From Peronospora farinosa (taxonomy: Eukaryota > Oomycota > Peronosporomycetes > Peronosporales > Peronosporaceae), in contig CANTFK010000979.1 of assembly GCA_947646735.1 (NCBI GenBank), forward strand, positions 124,001 through 188,000: 64,000 bases of DNA, read 5' to 3'. How positions within the stretch are numbered: position 1 is the stretch's first letter; each line of letters begins with the position of its first letter. The notes under the pieces are model-generated. The model saw only the letters and a program-made list of their open reading frames with translations, searched no databases and had not been told where the DNA came from. The position numbers and the translations under genes were made by a program. This document shows positions 48,301-57,955 of this stretch, one piece after another.

Positions 48301-50690
48301 GTGCTCGTAGCACCTCCCTTCGTCTCCGTCTCTGTCGCCGTCTCCACCTCGATCGTCGTCACGAGCTCACCGGCGGGGGACGTCTCGGTACGCGTCGTCG
48401 TGCGCACAGTCTTGGTCACGATGCTGCCGTCAGCTTCCTCGGAGCGGAACACCTCCGTCTTCACTGTCTCGCCCGGCGTTGCGCCAGCTTCCTCCGTTGA
48501 GCTGATCGCGGTCATGCCCGCGGTCGAAGCGACGTCCGACGTCATCACATCCATCTCGGTGGCCGTCTCTGTCGTCGTCTCCACTGTCGTGCTCGTAGCA
48601 CCTCCCTTCGTCTCCGTCTCTGTCGCCGTCTCCACCTCGATCGTCGTCACGAGCTCACCGGCGGGGGACGTCTCGGTACGCGTCGTCGTGCGCACAGTCT
48701 TGGTCACGATGCTGCCGTCAGCTTCCTCGGAGCGGAACACCTCCGTCTTCACTGTCTCGCCCGGCGTTGCGCCAGCTTCCTCCGTTGAGCTGATCGCGGT
48801 CATGCCCGCGGTCGAAGCGACGTCCGACGTCATCACATCCATCTCGGTGGCCGTCTCTGTCGTCGTCTCCACTGTCGTGCTCGTAGCACCTCCCTTCGTC
48901 TCCGTCTCTGTCGCCGTCTCCACCTCGATCGTCGTCACGAGCTCACCGGCGGGGGACGTCTCGGTACGCGTCGTCGTGCGCACAGTCTTGGTCACGATGC
49001 TGCCGTCAGCTTTCTCCCAGCGGAACACTTCTGATTTTACTGCTCCATCAGAGTTTTTCGGCTTTTGCTCTATTTTGGTCGTCCAGTTGGCGATGAGTTT
49101 TCGAGCAGCGGCCTTTGTGGTGAGTGGTGGACCATGGGTTTGTTGCTTGAACCAGGACATAAGCCAATCGCCAGCATCAAATTTGCCTCTGTCGTCTTCA
49201 ATGTCATCGCAGTCGTAGGACTCTTTTTCCGAGCGCGCCTCGTACATGTAACATTCACGCACACGTTTATCCAAAAGTGTCTCAGCTTGCTTCGTCGTTG
49301 GTAAAGCTTGCACGTTGTTATAGCTGCCGGTTTGCATGAGATAACTCTCGCTGTCTTCTTCTCCATCGACAATGGGCGATCCGGACATTATAATTACCTC
49401 GTCGGCAAGTCTAACGATTGCTGTTTGCTTTATCGATGCCTCGTGATGGTCAAATAGCGCTGCTGTCGTGTTCTTATCACCCATACACAGGGCCACATCT
49501 TTTTGTGAGGGACATTGAACACCTAGTTCTTGCATGTACTTGATCATCTGTTCCCACGAACCGCTACGCACAACCTCTCCATCGTGAAGCACAATTACAT
49601 TTTCCGCACGAGTGCAGTCCTCGGATGCATCACGCAATAGCGAAATCACGATGACCTTGCGAAGCCACTTGGACAACCGACGATTCATCAGAATAAACTC
49701 AAATGACGACTCGTTCTCTACAGGAGCTTGGTCCATGAGCACTGCATTGGTCTTACTGAAGCGTAGACCGCGGCGGCGGATGGGGAACTCGGGGTAGTAG
49801 AGCGTGAATGCGCGAGCCAATTCCCACGCCAGTTTGCGCTCCTTGGAGCGGCGCTCAGCAACACCAAGCACACGCTCCGCCATACTTTTTTGTTTTTCTT
49901 TCTCTTGATCCACTTTATATTTCAGCACACGGAAACGACAAAAAGCACGCGCAAAGATGAAGAGCTCCACAGCAGTCACTGTCTCAAAGCGGCGACCGTG
50001 GCTCGTCACATAGGTTAAGAAGCCAGGCACCAACTTTTGAAAGTCCTCCTTTTTCCACTCTTTACCAGCCTGACCGTCGATGATATCGTCTCGCACGGTC
50101 TGAGGCGTCACGACGGTACTGGTGAAGAGCACACCCGAGTTGTCGCTCAAGATACGCAGTATCTCGGCTGTCGTCTCCTTCACGCCCATGGCGGCAGCCG
50201 TGGCGCTTTCGCTCCAGGCGTGCCAAGCAAGCTCTGCAAGGTTCTGGATGCTCGTGCTCTCCTCGCTCGTGCTCTCCTCGCTCACGCTCTCAAAGTCGGC
50301 CACAGCGTGCGCCACAGCCGCCGCCGTGGGGCTTTCGATCTGTTGCGTCACGTCCACCTCTGTCTCCGTGGTGGTGATGATTTCAATGGTCGTCTCACTG
50401 GAGCCATCAGGTCTCGTGACCACGGTCGTAACGGTGTGTCCGTCGGCGCTCGTGGTGATGGCCGTCGTCGTACCGTCCTTGGCCGTCGAAACATTGGTCG
50501 ACGAGCCGTCCTGCACGATCGAAACGTCGGTCGAGGAACCGTTGTTAGCCGTCGTCGCCTCCTTCTTTGAGGCTTTTGTCGGCTTTTTCTTGTCCTGTTG
50601 TTGCGACCGGGCCGATGCATTGCGACTTACCGTCGAACGCTGTCGACGTGCGTCGTCCTTAATCACTTGACTCGACTCGCTACTTCCCAT
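15332..50690 (-). CDS. Giant tandem-repeat protein with two degenerate PDR/ABCG nucleotide-binding modules (frame-disrupted)
   Basis: I read this as one ~35-kb minus-strand gene, nominally about 11,800 residues. Order from the N-terminus: Ser/Thr-rich leader with a partial repeat (50100-50690), NBD-like module 1 (49467-50057), repeat family C, family B, family A, NBD-like module 2 (~15880-16450), Ser-rich tail ending at the stop 15332. No in-frame stop occurs inside any long repeat block. About 14 indels plus a homopolymer-rich junction (47495-47590) shift the frame, so the listed sequence does not encode a single product. The uninterrupted ends are 47460..50690 (1076 aa) and 15332..21457 (2041 aa). 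The leader MGSSES fits an N-myristoylation motif; there is no signal peptide or transmembrane helix. Alternatives: two genes sharing a satellite-like array, a decayed gene, or an intact gene with assembly errors. Function unknown. Confidence 0.65.
15880..16450 (-). other. Degenerate PDR/ABCG NBD, module 2
   Basis: The segment LPEFVSYVQRRGRNLSK to LLIFARDFC matches the region after Walker A in oomycete PDR transporters (family form remembered: FVSYV.Q.D.HFP…E.LEFA..FC). HYPGVAVQQLGLGVGAF matches HYPE…QQLGL. TLLIDEVCRTRT occupies the Walker B/D-loop position, and the end (EDVLILENGEVLFHG, YFQELGFVCAPGVNVSDYLL) matches the NBD tail nearly word for word. The VSGGER signature is missing between QQLGL and LLIDE, and no Walker A precedes it. 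It is therefore unlikely to hydrolyse ATP. Similarity is judged from memory of the family. Confidence 0.75.
16600..20240 (-). repeat. Repeat family A: 12 near-identical 300-bp (100-aa) units
   Basis: Twelve head-to-tail units at exact 300-bp spacing encode, per unit, GETSTSVEMETREEIEDSSA, a Ser/Thr stretch, then VKTEVFRTTGANGSIITKTV and a basic TTRGLVKRMIEVQTTTETQT. Copies differ at only a few bases, mainly MDEDG/IDEDG and SAGAT/SARAT. Such identity points to very recent amplification or ongoing homogenisation. The last unit at the C-terminal side diverges into EEEDEGVVNVIRAGG. Confidence 0.95.
20241..47495 (-). repeat. Repeat family B: about 94 units of 288 or 297 bp (96 or 99 aa)
   Basis: Each unit has a basic block, KEGKKPKSKKNRKPKRKPT, and a long acidic Thr/Glu/Val block (ETTEVTEVTTETVVVTEEVP … ETFDITEVKPEETTEVIEV … TTTETTEETVDETD). 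The unit count comes from length divided by period. Units of 297 bp carry one extra TEV and are common at 21.5-31.6 kb; 288-bp units dominate above 31.6 kb. Some units are truncated. Variant sites (TTED/TIED, silent T/C changes) are shared by neighbouring copies. All three frames of the opposite strand are also largely open, as expected of a repeat whose length is a multiple of three. Confidence 0.95.
47600..49040 (-). repeat. Repeat family C: five 288-bp (96-aa) units
   Basis: Five head-to-tail units follow module 1. Each reads GETVKTEVFRSEEADGSIVT, KTVRTTTRTETSPAGELVTT, IEVETATETETKGGATSTTV and so on to EEAGATP. The copies are identical or nearly so except at the two ends: the first (near 49030) has SEVFRWEKADGSIV, and the last runs into the damaged junction at 47495-47590. 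Family C is clearly related to family A (VKTEVFR…GSI.TKTVRTT). Confidence 0.93.
49467..50057 (-). other. Degenerate PDR/ABCG NBD, module 1
   Basis: Residues ~212-408 of the giant protein. FLTYVTSHGRRFETVTAVEL then FIFARAFC, YYPEFPIRRRGLRF, AVLMDQAPVENESSFEFI (Walker B/D-loop position), RKVIVISLLRDASED, and ENVIVLHDGEVVRSGSWEQM then ELGVQCPSQKDVA follow the order of a PDR-type NBD from its Q-loop side to its end. Walker A and the ABC signature are absent. The same order occurs in module 2, so the two are paralogous domains. Confidence 0.75.
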
Positions 50691-51930
50691 GTTTGCTGGC
50701 TGTTAAGTTTACAATCTCCCTCTCTCTTTTTACACTCGCTCTCTTTGCTCGTTGATGTCCACGGAGCAAAAATACTTGTGAAGGGAGGAAGATACGCTTT
50801 GCCAATCACTTGGATAGCGTCGCACTTAACGAAACATTCTATGCGCGATGTACTGCTTGCAGTAGCGCCATGATGTTTGTCTACAAAAGAAATCAGTCGT
50901 AGTGACTGGCTACGGACCGTAGTACTTTGGTCAGAAGAGCGCAATTGCCAGCAAAGTGCGAAGAAATTATTTACGAGTTGCACTCTTGGCCGATGGTGTA
51001 CCTTCTTCATGCAACAACTTGGTGGTCGGTGTCACTATAAGACACTGGAATACCCTTCGTTTGAAGGCATTTTCTCGATGGCGACAGCTTTAGGACGTAC
51101 ATGGTACAGTGATACATGTGGGACAATACTCTATAGAGTACCGACGGATACAATTATCCCAGAAACATATAGGAATTCTTTTTTTGTAGAACGGATACTT
51201 CTTGGCAATGAAATTGATCATCTATAAAGTGTCGATAAGGTATCAACTTTTTACTTTAGAAAGGATACGCTTCTTGAAAGAATGAAAAGTCAAGACCGCG
51301 GTGGTGAGCTACACGATCACCAAGGACAAGTAGAGTCATGTTTTTCAGTTTTAAAATAATTAGCCGCATACATTTGAAGAGGTCGACGATACGTTAGGAG
51401 TAGACGCAGAGGTCTGTAATTTTCAAATGTGACTGACGTTAAAAGGACACGAACAAGAGTGTGGTGTGTGTGCTGAGCATAGCATGACGTCACACACCTA
51501 CTATAACTTGTTTAAAAAGATCATGGCACAAGTAGATTCACCACCGCTTTTCAAACGTCGACGATACGCTTTGCTCGTACTACAAAGCTACTTCAGCCGT
51601 TCGGCTTCGTGCATGTCAGTCCACTTATTTCGCCAAACACGTGCACAACTTATACAGCCAAGCGCATCGATGAACTGTGTAAAAGAGAGTCGCTGCGAGT
51701 CGCTATACCATCCAATGCGAAGATGCGGCCTCTTGCAACAGGACTACTAGCAGGTCGATCTGTGGACACCAGCAAACCTCTTCAATGCCGTAGCACCACA
51801 CCCAACGCCAAACCATCCCCCATAGTTCAGGCCTTCTCGCAAAAATAACGCTGCCCAGCAGCACGTGCAAATTTTGTACTGACGTAGCTCCTGCTGCAGA
51901 TTTCCAATGCGCTACACTTGCGTTCTCACC
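50691..51930. other. Intergenic region without a convincing gene
   Basis: This region upstream of the giant gene has only short frames. A motif like GTCGACGATACGCTTT recurs in degenerate form near 50790, 51260, 51380 and 51558, suggesting dispersed remnants of an older repeat. The promoter of the giant gene should lie near 50691-50800, but no clear element was seen. Confidence 0.35.
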
Positions 51931-51934
51931 ATCA

Positions 51935-52325
51935 ATCTTGAGCTCTTAATGGTGAATGTGTTCTTTGAATTTCTCAGCAATGGATTCCAAGCCACTTAGC
52001 TCGTTCTGCAGCGCAATCTTAGGCGCTGGTCCCAAGATCCTCGATATTAGTAAACTTGTCATATTTCATAGCGAGGAAGGTATGGAAGAATTGAGCCCAT
52101 CGCGCGACCTCGACTTGCATCAACATTCGTGCATAGGTGTCGATGTGTGCAGTTTTGCACTCACATCATCCTGCTGTAGTACTTTTTGCTGTACAACAAG
52201 TTGCTTGTTCTGTACGGCCGTGTCCAATGCGAGCTTATCCTCTGCAAGCTTTGAGTCTCAAGTTTTCGATCAGAACATGCAGCTCTATCGTCTGCAGCTT
52301 TGTGGGAACTACTGCTAAGCGAGAT
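51935..52325 (-). pseudogene. Coiled-coil gene remnant
   Basis: Minus-strand frames carry coiled-coil-like pieces in different phases: LQTIELHVLIENLRLKA, then SKLAEDKLALDTAVQNKQLV continuing VQQKVLQQDD, and later LQNELSGLESIAEKFKEHIH. Frameshifts and stops separate them, and no start codon or splice sites join them. It looks like a decayed coiled-coil gene. Chance cannot be excluded. Confidence 0.35.
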
Positions 52326-52477
52326 TAATCTGAGAGAGCCCTTCAATGTATGACAATGCTCGGTGCTGCACTTGCTTTTTTTCAGCTTATGCAGCACGTT
52401 ATGAGTCTCCTAATACCTGATTGTTTTCAGCAAATGCATCGCCAGAATCTGCAGAAATCTGATCGCGTTCTGCGAGC

Positions 52478-52730
52478 ATACCCATGGGTACCCACACCTA
52501 AGGGGGGGGTTTCGTACCCATTGCACCCACGTGACGTGGAGTACGCCATACCTACCCATACCCAGCATTTTGTCGATATAGGCCAAGCTACCGACCGAGT
52601 TCTATCACCACATACTATAATTTTTTATTACCCACAATCCACCCATATATCCATGGGTATGTGTATATAAAGCCCACATCCACCCATATACCCATGGGTA
52701 TGGGTGAATAGTGAGGTATGGGTATTTTCT
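52478..52730. repeat. Imperfect repeats with CCATGGGTA palindromes
   Basis: Three TACCCATGGGTA-like palindromes (near 52479, 52650 and 52690) and many ACCCATA/TATGGGT words occur just upstream of the hAT-derived gene. Two ~25-bp direct copies around ATCCACCCATATAYCCATGG are 41 bp apart. This could be part of an old element end, a promoter repeat, or simple-sequence DNA. Confidence 0.5.
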
Positions 52731-52862
52731 GTCCGTAGCGATTCATTGAATCGCACCGCTTATTTGAATTTTATAATCTAGAAAATGGCTTCAGAGTCAC
52801 GTCAATATTAAGAAAAAATCTAGCGCGTCAGACGGACTGTCCAGTTTGACTTACACTATAAG

Positions 52863-55793
52863 TTGAAGACAATGGGCCGTGGTTGCTCGTTAAATGAATG
52901 GACGCACTTTCAAAAGCTATCAGAAGAAGGACGTGTATCCAACTCATCCTATTGGTACGTATTATGTCGCCACTGCGTCACAGGATTTGAGCAGAAACAG
53001 CTCTTGAATGCGCCCGTTAAACTTACAGGACGACGCTCCGCCATGCGTGCACATCTTAAGTCTTGCCCAATGTATGCTCATCAGTATAAGATTGAACAAA
53101 TTGCATTGGAAAAGAAAAGTACGACTCAATCTACTGATGACGGGGTGTCAGCGGGTGAAAAATGCAAGCGCAAGATCAAGAGGAAGAGCGATGAAGGACG
53201 TAACAAGAAGCACTGTATGATGGAAGAATGGGCGCATTTTAACCGTTTAGAGGACGAAGGATACATTGGCAGGTCAAATTTCTATTACGCCACGTGCAAA
53301 TACTGTGAGAAAGTATATGACGAAGCATCTGAGGATCAGAAACCGCTGCTTGTGCCGGAAAAACTAGTCGGCAGACGTGAAAAAATGAGGAAACATCTCT
53401 CATTATGTCGACATTTTAAAGCAGAACTGCCGTCGCTGGAGCGTAGATGGTACCAGCGTAGCAATATTATCCCACGTGGCACTACGGTGGCCGCAGGAGC
53501 ACTGGCAGTAACGCACATGTCGTCTGCTGAGTCCATTGTCGCTACTACTTTTAATAACGGCTCGTCACGACTGGCGCTGGATGAGTGGCATTACTTTACG
53601 CGTCTTGAGCGCAAGAAAGGCAGCGCGTACTATTATGCGCGTTGCAATTTTTGCCAGCAAGCGTATGAAAAAGCGCCCGATAGCATGAAGACATCAATGA
53701 AACCGGCCATTATCATAGGGCGCAAGGGCAATATGCAGACACACTTGGCCAAGTGTCTGCACATGCCCAAGGAACCTTCGGCAATTGCAAAGGTTTACGA
53801 AACCGGATATAGCACAAAGCTCGGCGATGGAGCAAGTGCGGCACCAAAGCTGGACACGACCGTATTGCCAGAACCCAAGCGTACCAAACTCGACGTGGAT
53901 AATGAATCGTCGTTGCCTTCTCCCGATGAAACCTCGGTGCACCGCGCGCTGATGCGCATTATTATTGAGCACCACTTGCCGTTTGAGTGGGTAGAAAGTG
54001 ATAGTGTCAAGCATTTGTTCTGCGCACTGGTTCCTGTAACTGGAGCCACTGGCTTGGCTCTTTTGCCGAGCACAACTGACTTACGGACGCACATTCTGGA
54101 CAAAATTCACACTGCAACGCTTTTCAGTGAACTTACAAAGTTGCAAAATCGCATTCCACTCGAGCTAGGCACGTCTGCATTCTCCAACAATGCCGTCGAC
54201 ACCTTGTCTGATGCGTCACTTGGGTCGTGGCCCGTAATGCTGCACTGCAACTTTTCAATCGCCCAGCAACTTGGAAGCATGCAGGTACTAGCGATCAACG
54301 GAGTTTTAACGAATGGGAAGGCAATCGTGCCACTTTCGTTCATCCGAGCACAAAAATCAGAAGCAGCTGTGGAGGCTGCACTAGCGCACAATCATGGACT
54401 GGAAGTCGCGAGATGGTTGGATGAACACATTCGACTTTGTGTTTCGACGACTAAATTGGCTCTCTCAGCGGTAGTGCTGCCGTACAACTCGATTACTCAG
54501 CGTGCCGTGGGTATTCTGCGCTCACCAAAACACTGGCCTCAAGTTGTCTTCCTACCTGATATAGAGAGTATGCTGCAGTTTCCATTGCTTAAGCTACTGG
54601 CGACACCAGAGACGTTTGCAGTCGTATCCTCGCTTATCGAGATATGGCAGTTGGAGTCCGTTCGCACTTGTATGTTGGAGCGGCTGTCGGAAATGGACAG
54701 TGACGCTCATGCAAGCCCCTTTCGTGATTGGGAGTCATGTGCTACGCTTATGCAGGTGTTGCTCGACCATAAAAGTTCCAGTGCTAGTACGAAAAGAGGA
54801 GTGGCGACTGCTAAAAGGTTGGTGGAGAATGCATTCAACCACTCTTTACTGGAGCGTGTGTGTAATTTGCTTCACGCCTTTATGAAAGTCTTTTGCAGCT
54901 GTCGAACTGGATTGACGCTCTCAGAAGCGATGGTGCAATTGAGTGTATTGTTTACCGCCGCCAAAGGCTTCACCACAGTCCAGCTCGCGTTGGAGATGGT
55001 ATGGAAGCAAATGGAGCAACCTCTCTACGTATTGGCCTATGTGCTGAACCCACGCTTTCGGCTTCGCGACATTAACAGCACTGCGATCACTAAGCTTAGC
55101 ACCTTGAGTGATCTCAGCGTGTCGTATTTTATGTCCATTTTCGGGCGCAAACCAAACTCACTGCGAGGAGAGGTGACAGCATATTTGCACGAGTCGCAGC
55201 GCGTATTCACGACCGACTTTATTGCCGAGTTCCCTGTCGTAGATGATTACTTCTGCTACTTGAGTGACAACTATCCGTCGCTGTCCATGCTGATGAAAGT
55301 GCTGTGCTCCTTTTCTTCAAGCTCTATAGCGAGTCGCACCATACATTCAACACTACAGAATGGCCCCGTCAGTGGTATGTACACTAACGACGAGCAACTA
55401 AAACTCGATTACCTACGCGACCGATGGGGAATTGTACCTACTGCTTCTTTGGAGCCGAAAAGTCGAGCTGCCGTACGCGACAGCCATAGTGGTGCAGCTA
55501 TATTGAATGCTGACGTCGTCGTGGATGAGTGGAAGAAGGTATTAGAATCCAAGCTCCACGGACAAGGCGTGGATCTTTCCCTGCTGGTTGACAAAGTTAA
55601 TGGCGTGGATGACTCCGATAGAACCGTTGATGTCACTAGGCATGGAGACAGTGATACAATAGAAGAGGTTAATGGACCCAGGCTGCCTTTAATGGAGCTT
55701 GACAGTGAGCTGACGTTTCCATCAGTCAGTGTGCACACCGAGTTTTCCACGAAAGTGCCTCTCAAGGAATTGTTTAAAACTGGATGTAGCTGA
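52863..55793 (+). CDS. hAT-transposase-derived protein with three BED zinc fingers
   Basis: Intact 976-residue single-exon reading frame. Three BED-type C2HC fingers sit near residues 10-70 (C35, C38, H64, C68), 119-190 (CKYC…HLSLC) and 238-305 (CNFC…HLAKC). A hAT-like core follows: RALMRIIIEHHLPFEWVESD is the typical hAT entry motif. Near residues 797-830, YFCYLSDNYPSLSMLMKVLC resembles the hAT dimerisation helix, but the usual Trp and ERVFS are not kept. The expected catalytic Asp context is not evident. No terminal inverted repeats or target duplication were recognised. The long intact frame suggests a domesticated DNA-binding protein or a young non-autonomous copy. The start could be Met1 or Met4. 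Confidence 0.75.
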   Translation: MKTMGRGCSLNEWTHFQKLSEEGRVSNSSYWYVLCRHCVTGFEQKQLLNAPVKLTGRRSAMRAHLKSCPMYAHQYKIEQIALEKKSTTQSTDDGVSAGEKCKRKIKRKSDEGRNKKHCMMEEWAHFNRLEDEGYIGRSNFYYATCKYCEKVYDEASEDQKPLLVPEKLVGRREKMRKHLSLCRHFKAELPSLERRWYQRSNIIPRGTTVAAGALAVTHMSSAESIVATTFNNGSSRLALDEWHYFTRLERKKGSAYYYARCNFCQQAYEKAPDSMKTSMKPAIIIGRKGNMQTHLAKCLHMPKEPSAIAKVYETGYSTKLGDGASAAPKLDTTVLPEPKRTKLDVDNESSLPSPDETSVHRALMRIIIEHHLPFEWVESDSVKHLFCALVPVTGATGLALLPSTTDLRTHILDKIHTATLFSELTKLQNRIPLELGTSAFSNNAVDTLSDASLGSWPVMLHCNFSIAQQLGSMQVLAINGVLTNGKAIVPLSFIRAQKSEAAVEAALAHNHGLEVARWLDEHIRLCVSTTKLALSAVVLPYNSITQRAVGILRSPKHWPQVVFLPDIESMLQFPLLKLLATPETFAVVSSLIEIWQLESVRTCMLERLSEMDSDAHASPFRDWESCATLMQVLLDHKSSSASTKRGVATAKRLVENAFNHSLLERVCNLLHAFMKVFCSCRTGLTLSEAMVQLSVLFTAAKGFTTVQLALEMVWKQMEQPLYVLAYVLNPRFRLRDINSTAITKLSTLSDLSVSYFMSIFGRKPNSLRGEVTAYLHESQRVFTTDFIAEFPVVDDYFCYLSDNYPSLSMLMKVLCSFSSSSIASRTIHSTLQNGPVSGMYTNDEQLKLDYLRDRWGIVPTASLEPKSRAAVRDSHSGAAILNADVVVDEWKKVLESKLHGQGVDLSLLVDKVNGVDDSDRTVDVTRHGDSDTIEEVNGPRLPLMELDSELTFPSVSVHTEFSTKVPLKELFKTGCS

Positions 55794-55796
55794 ATT

Positions 55797-56532
55797 GCAG
55801 AGCGTATGATGACAAGCAAAATTTCGCTCAGTGCGCGGCGACAAACTGTTTGTTAATCACCATTAACCCCGGTACTACTGAAAAGCCAGATGAAATCCCC
55901 TCCTGTGGCAGTGGTCATCTCACTGACATGCAGGCGAGGTCTTGCCTTCGCAAAGTCCAAACCCCGTGATAACCACCGTGTCACCGTCCTGCAGGAATTA
56001 TCGGGTGATGTCACAGTCTCCCAACGCTATGTCGCGGGACCCTTGCCAGCTCAACTCCAACATTGAAATAAAGCTTTCATCCGTACTCTTACTGGTGGAA
56101 CCGCTACCCAAGAGGTCTCCAGGCTGCATGTTGCACCCCGTAACAGTGTGATGAACAAGCTGTTGCTCATGTTCCAGTACATGTTCCGGAAGCTGCTCTT
56201 CGTCACGGTGTAAGTTTGATGGGAACCCGATGGGAACCCTACGGCTTTACTGCGACCTGTACAAATTACAGACAGTCGTTGTCAATGGATATGCATAGCA
56301 TTCCAGTAAAAAGTATCATTCGTCTCGCGACATACGTTCAAGGAAGAAGGCGTGAGAAATACTAGCAAGGGAACGTACATCATGGAAATCCAAACAGCAA
56401 ATGCGTCTCATCCTGTCGAAACAATTTGATCACCCGTTGAAGCATGATACGCCACTAAAGTAATCAATTTGCTTCATAAGCAAAGCTATGAGAAGCCTAT
56501 CGTGACAAGCATGGTATTTGATATAAGTACAT
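55797..56532. other. Intergenic, no gene seen
   Basis: About 735 bp between the 3' ends of the hAT-derived gene and the IST1 homologue. There are only short frames and no clear repeats or terminal inverted repeat matching the upstream side. Confidence 0.4.
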
Positions 56533-57803
56533 TTAAAATGTAAACGAAGTATTATCCTGGTCATGGCGGTCTTGGCGCTTGCGAAGTCGCTCGAAGCGTG
56601 CTGTAAGCTCGTCAAAATCTGGGATGCCTTCGTTCCTTGCTGGGGCTGAGCCTGGAGCTGGACCTGACGAAGCCGCGGCGGCAGAAGAAGAAAGGCGCTC
56701 ATTTGGCAATGCTGGTGCCGGTTGTATCGGTTCTGCAAGAACGTCATCGGACTGCTGTACCGAAAGTGGCTGCGACGTCGTTGTAGAGTAATAGTGCGTT
56801 GGCTGGTTCGTGTACGTGTTCACTGTCCGCCGTGACAGGGACGTCTGAAGCGGTGCCGGGGCAGCAGCAGCTTCCATGCTAGTATGGTCAGAAGGAGCTT
56901 TTGGCAAGTGAGACAGGCTAGCGCCAGGTGGAGGGGCCTGCATGCATTGCAAAACAATCCCGTTAGCCCGTTTATGACGCAAGTTTACACTTTCAAGGGG
57001 TCATAACAGTATGCAGATAACCTTACTGATGCGTAGAGTGCAGCAAAGTCTGGTCCAGAGACACCGGCATTCATGACAGTGGTACCAGTTGGTGCCGGAA
57101 TCGGTGCCAGTGGGTCCACCACCTGTACTTCGTCGGGTTCCCAGTCCACCTTAAATTCTTTGGCAATCTCCTGCATATAACTAATCACAAGAAATGCACT
57201 CGGCGGATGCACACTGAGTTTCTGGATCACGCGTTCATTCACGCATTTGTCCACATTGCGGATAGCTGCAGCCTCAAAATCTCGTCCGTATTTTTTGGTA
57301 AGCTGCTTCTTGACCTCCAGCAGCTCCGGGATCTCCGTACGACTTGCCGACCAGATCAGCGTGCATACAGCTTCACGCATGTCGTACGGACAGTCAGGCT
57401 CTGTCTTGAGCAGGTTCTACCAAAACAATAGCAATAACATTAGTTCTCTGCGGCCATCCATCAGTTAACGACAGCAATCGAACACACCGCTCGCTCGGCC
57501 AAAAGTTCACACAAGAGCTCCAAAATTTCGTAACCTTCCATTGTAAAATCATCACGAATAATTCCTTCCACCTGATAAAACCAGTATAAAAACACGTAAA
57601 AACGACGCAAAAAAAACAGAGCTCAAAGTCTCAATCGCACTCACTCGAATACGCGCTTTCTCCTCTTTTCCATCACCAAGTAACCGCGCGACTTCACGTC
57701 GCTGTGCTACTGCTGCATTTGCCTTCTTGTTCTTAACAATGCCAATACGATGCACCGCCATCTTAAGATTAGGCTTGAGTTTGTTCACATTAAACCCAAA
57801 CAT
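56533..57803 (-). CDS. IST1: IST1 homologue (ESCRT-III-associated)
   Basis: IST1-family protein that binds CHMP1 and the AAA ATPase VPS4 to tune ESCRT-III in multivesicular-body sorting and membrane scission. Exons are 57645..57803, 57488..57571, 57027..57416 and 56533..56937 (345 aa). Introns are 71-89 bp with GTGAGT, GTGTGT and GTAAGG donors. The N-terminal domain shows MFGFNVNKLKPNLKMAVHRI, EEKARIR-VEGIIRDDFTMEG, LLCELLAERA, DMREAVCTLIWSASR and VIQKLSVHPPSAFLVISYMQ, in the family's order. A Pro/Ala/Ser-rich linker follows. The C-terminal IPDFDELTARFERLRKR is the MIT-interacting motif that docks on VPS4. All expected parts are present. Confidence 0.92.
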
Positions 57804-57955
57804 GCTCGTCTTTATGATGTTAAAACGTCGTTAATTCTTAACATTGCATCTCATTGGACAAAAATAAACATATACGATAATTCTGCAAAATGAATTGGCA
57901 ACACTTCCATGTTACAGTTACAGTTACATACGGTCCTTGTCCATGTACGTTATAG

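Noticed and set aside
32302..49218. 5638-codon plus-strand open frame (and other huge plus-strand frames across 20007-47641)
   Set aside because: Antisense shadow of the repeat gene: it is open only because the unit is stop-poor and a multiple of three. It gives low-complexity Val/Ser or His/Arg/Leu text, and it switches frames mid-array.
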